Shown here in pieces: positions 22,065-22,211 of a stretch of 22,211 nt of DNA. Under the pieces are notes generated by a model. The model did not search any database and was not told where the DNA came from. It was given only the letters and a program-made list of their open reading frames with translations. How positions within the stretch are numbered: the first letter of the stretch is position 1; each line of letters begins with the position of its first letter. The position numbers and the translations under genes are program-made. This stretch comes from DASYHS01 sp035998295 (GTDB lineage Bacteria > Pseudomonadota > Alphaproteobacteria > Azospirillales > Azospirillaceae), in the NCBI RefSeq assembly GCF_035998295.1, contig NZ_DASYHS010000153.1, positions 1 through 22,211 on the forward strand, in the 5' to 3' direction.

Positions 22065-22087
22065 CCTCTCCCGTGCAACGGGAGAGG
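22065..22087. terminator. Hairpin after the partial right-edge gene
   Basis: CCTCTCCCGT (22065-22074) and ACGGGAGAGG (22078-22087) form a perfect ten-base stem with a GCA loop, seven bases after the stop of the partial minus-strand gene. It shares its core with the hairpin at 10633-10654, suggesting a recurrent genomic element used as a terminator. Confidence 0.6.
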
Positions 22088-22093
22088 GGATAT

Positions 22094-22211
22094 TCAGGCG
22101 GTCCGGGGGAGCTTGCCGGTGGGAACCGGCAGGGGCTGGTCGCGCAGGCGGGCCTTCAGGCTGCCCGCGGCCTGCGGCGCGGCGGCGGCCAGCGGGCCGG
22201 CCAGTGGACCG
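22094..22211 (-). CDS. C-terminal fragment of an unidentified gene, cut by window edge
   Basis: An open minus-strand frame enters at the right edge and ends at the TGA at 22094-22096, giving 38 residues: an Ala/Pro-rich stretch, then SLKARLRDQPLPVP and TGKLPRTA. A strong hairpin follows the stop, as expected at a gene's end, which is the main reason to believe it is real. Too little is present to name a family. Confidence 0.5.
   Translation of the reverse strand, partial: GPLAGPLAAAAPQAAGSLKARLRDQPLPVPTGKLPRTA

Overview
The window is about 70% GC, densely packed, and carries no rRNA, tRNA, CRISPR or transposon that I can see. The gene content points to an alphaproteobacterium, probably Rhodospirillales-like: a fused indolepyruvate ferredoxin oxidoreductase, a TRAP transporter, FCD-type GntR regulators and an acetoin-type E1/E2 dehydrogenase. 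That placement is inference from content, not from a marker gene.

Left region (1-9378): a minus-strand fused 2-ketoacid:ferredoxin oxidoreductase, cut by the window edge, sits behind its own promoter with two abutting palindromes. Next comes a minus-strand GntR/FCD regulator. Divergent from the regulator is a five-gene plus-strand operon: RidA-type imine deaminase, DadA-type D-amino-acid dehydrogenase, Asp/Glu racemase or maleate isomerase family enzyme, a 597-residue protein joining a glutamate-mutase-like barrel to a cobalamin-binding domain (DxHxxG present), and a ProC-like reductase coupled to it by an ATGA overlap. This looks like an amino-acid catabolic pathway with a B12-dependent rearrangement. 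I cannot match it to a described pathway and consider it the most interesting item here.

Middle (9384-10627): an SDR oxidoreductase on the minus strand and a DUF3237 protein on the plus strand, divergent with only 35 bases between start codons. A strong hairpin separates the DUF3237 gene from the next, convergent block.

Right region (10663-21796, all minus strand): reading in the direction of transcription, a GntR/FCD regulator, E1 alpha, E1 beta and E2 of an acetoin-type dehydrogenase, a VOC protein, a cyclophilin-fold DUF3830-like protein with an extra helical domain, a cupin, an alpha/beta hydrolase, a 3-hydroxyacid dehydrogenase, and TRAP DctP, DctQ and DctM subunits. The three gaps in this block hold palindromes or a shared 13-base motif, so the genes are probably one catabolic regulon: import of an organic acid, oxidation of its hydroxyl group, hydrolytic cleavage and oxidative thiamine-dependent cleavage. 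No E3 (lipoamide dehydrogenase) and no B12 reactivation factor lie in the window. A short C-terminal piece of another minus-strand gene occupies the right edge.
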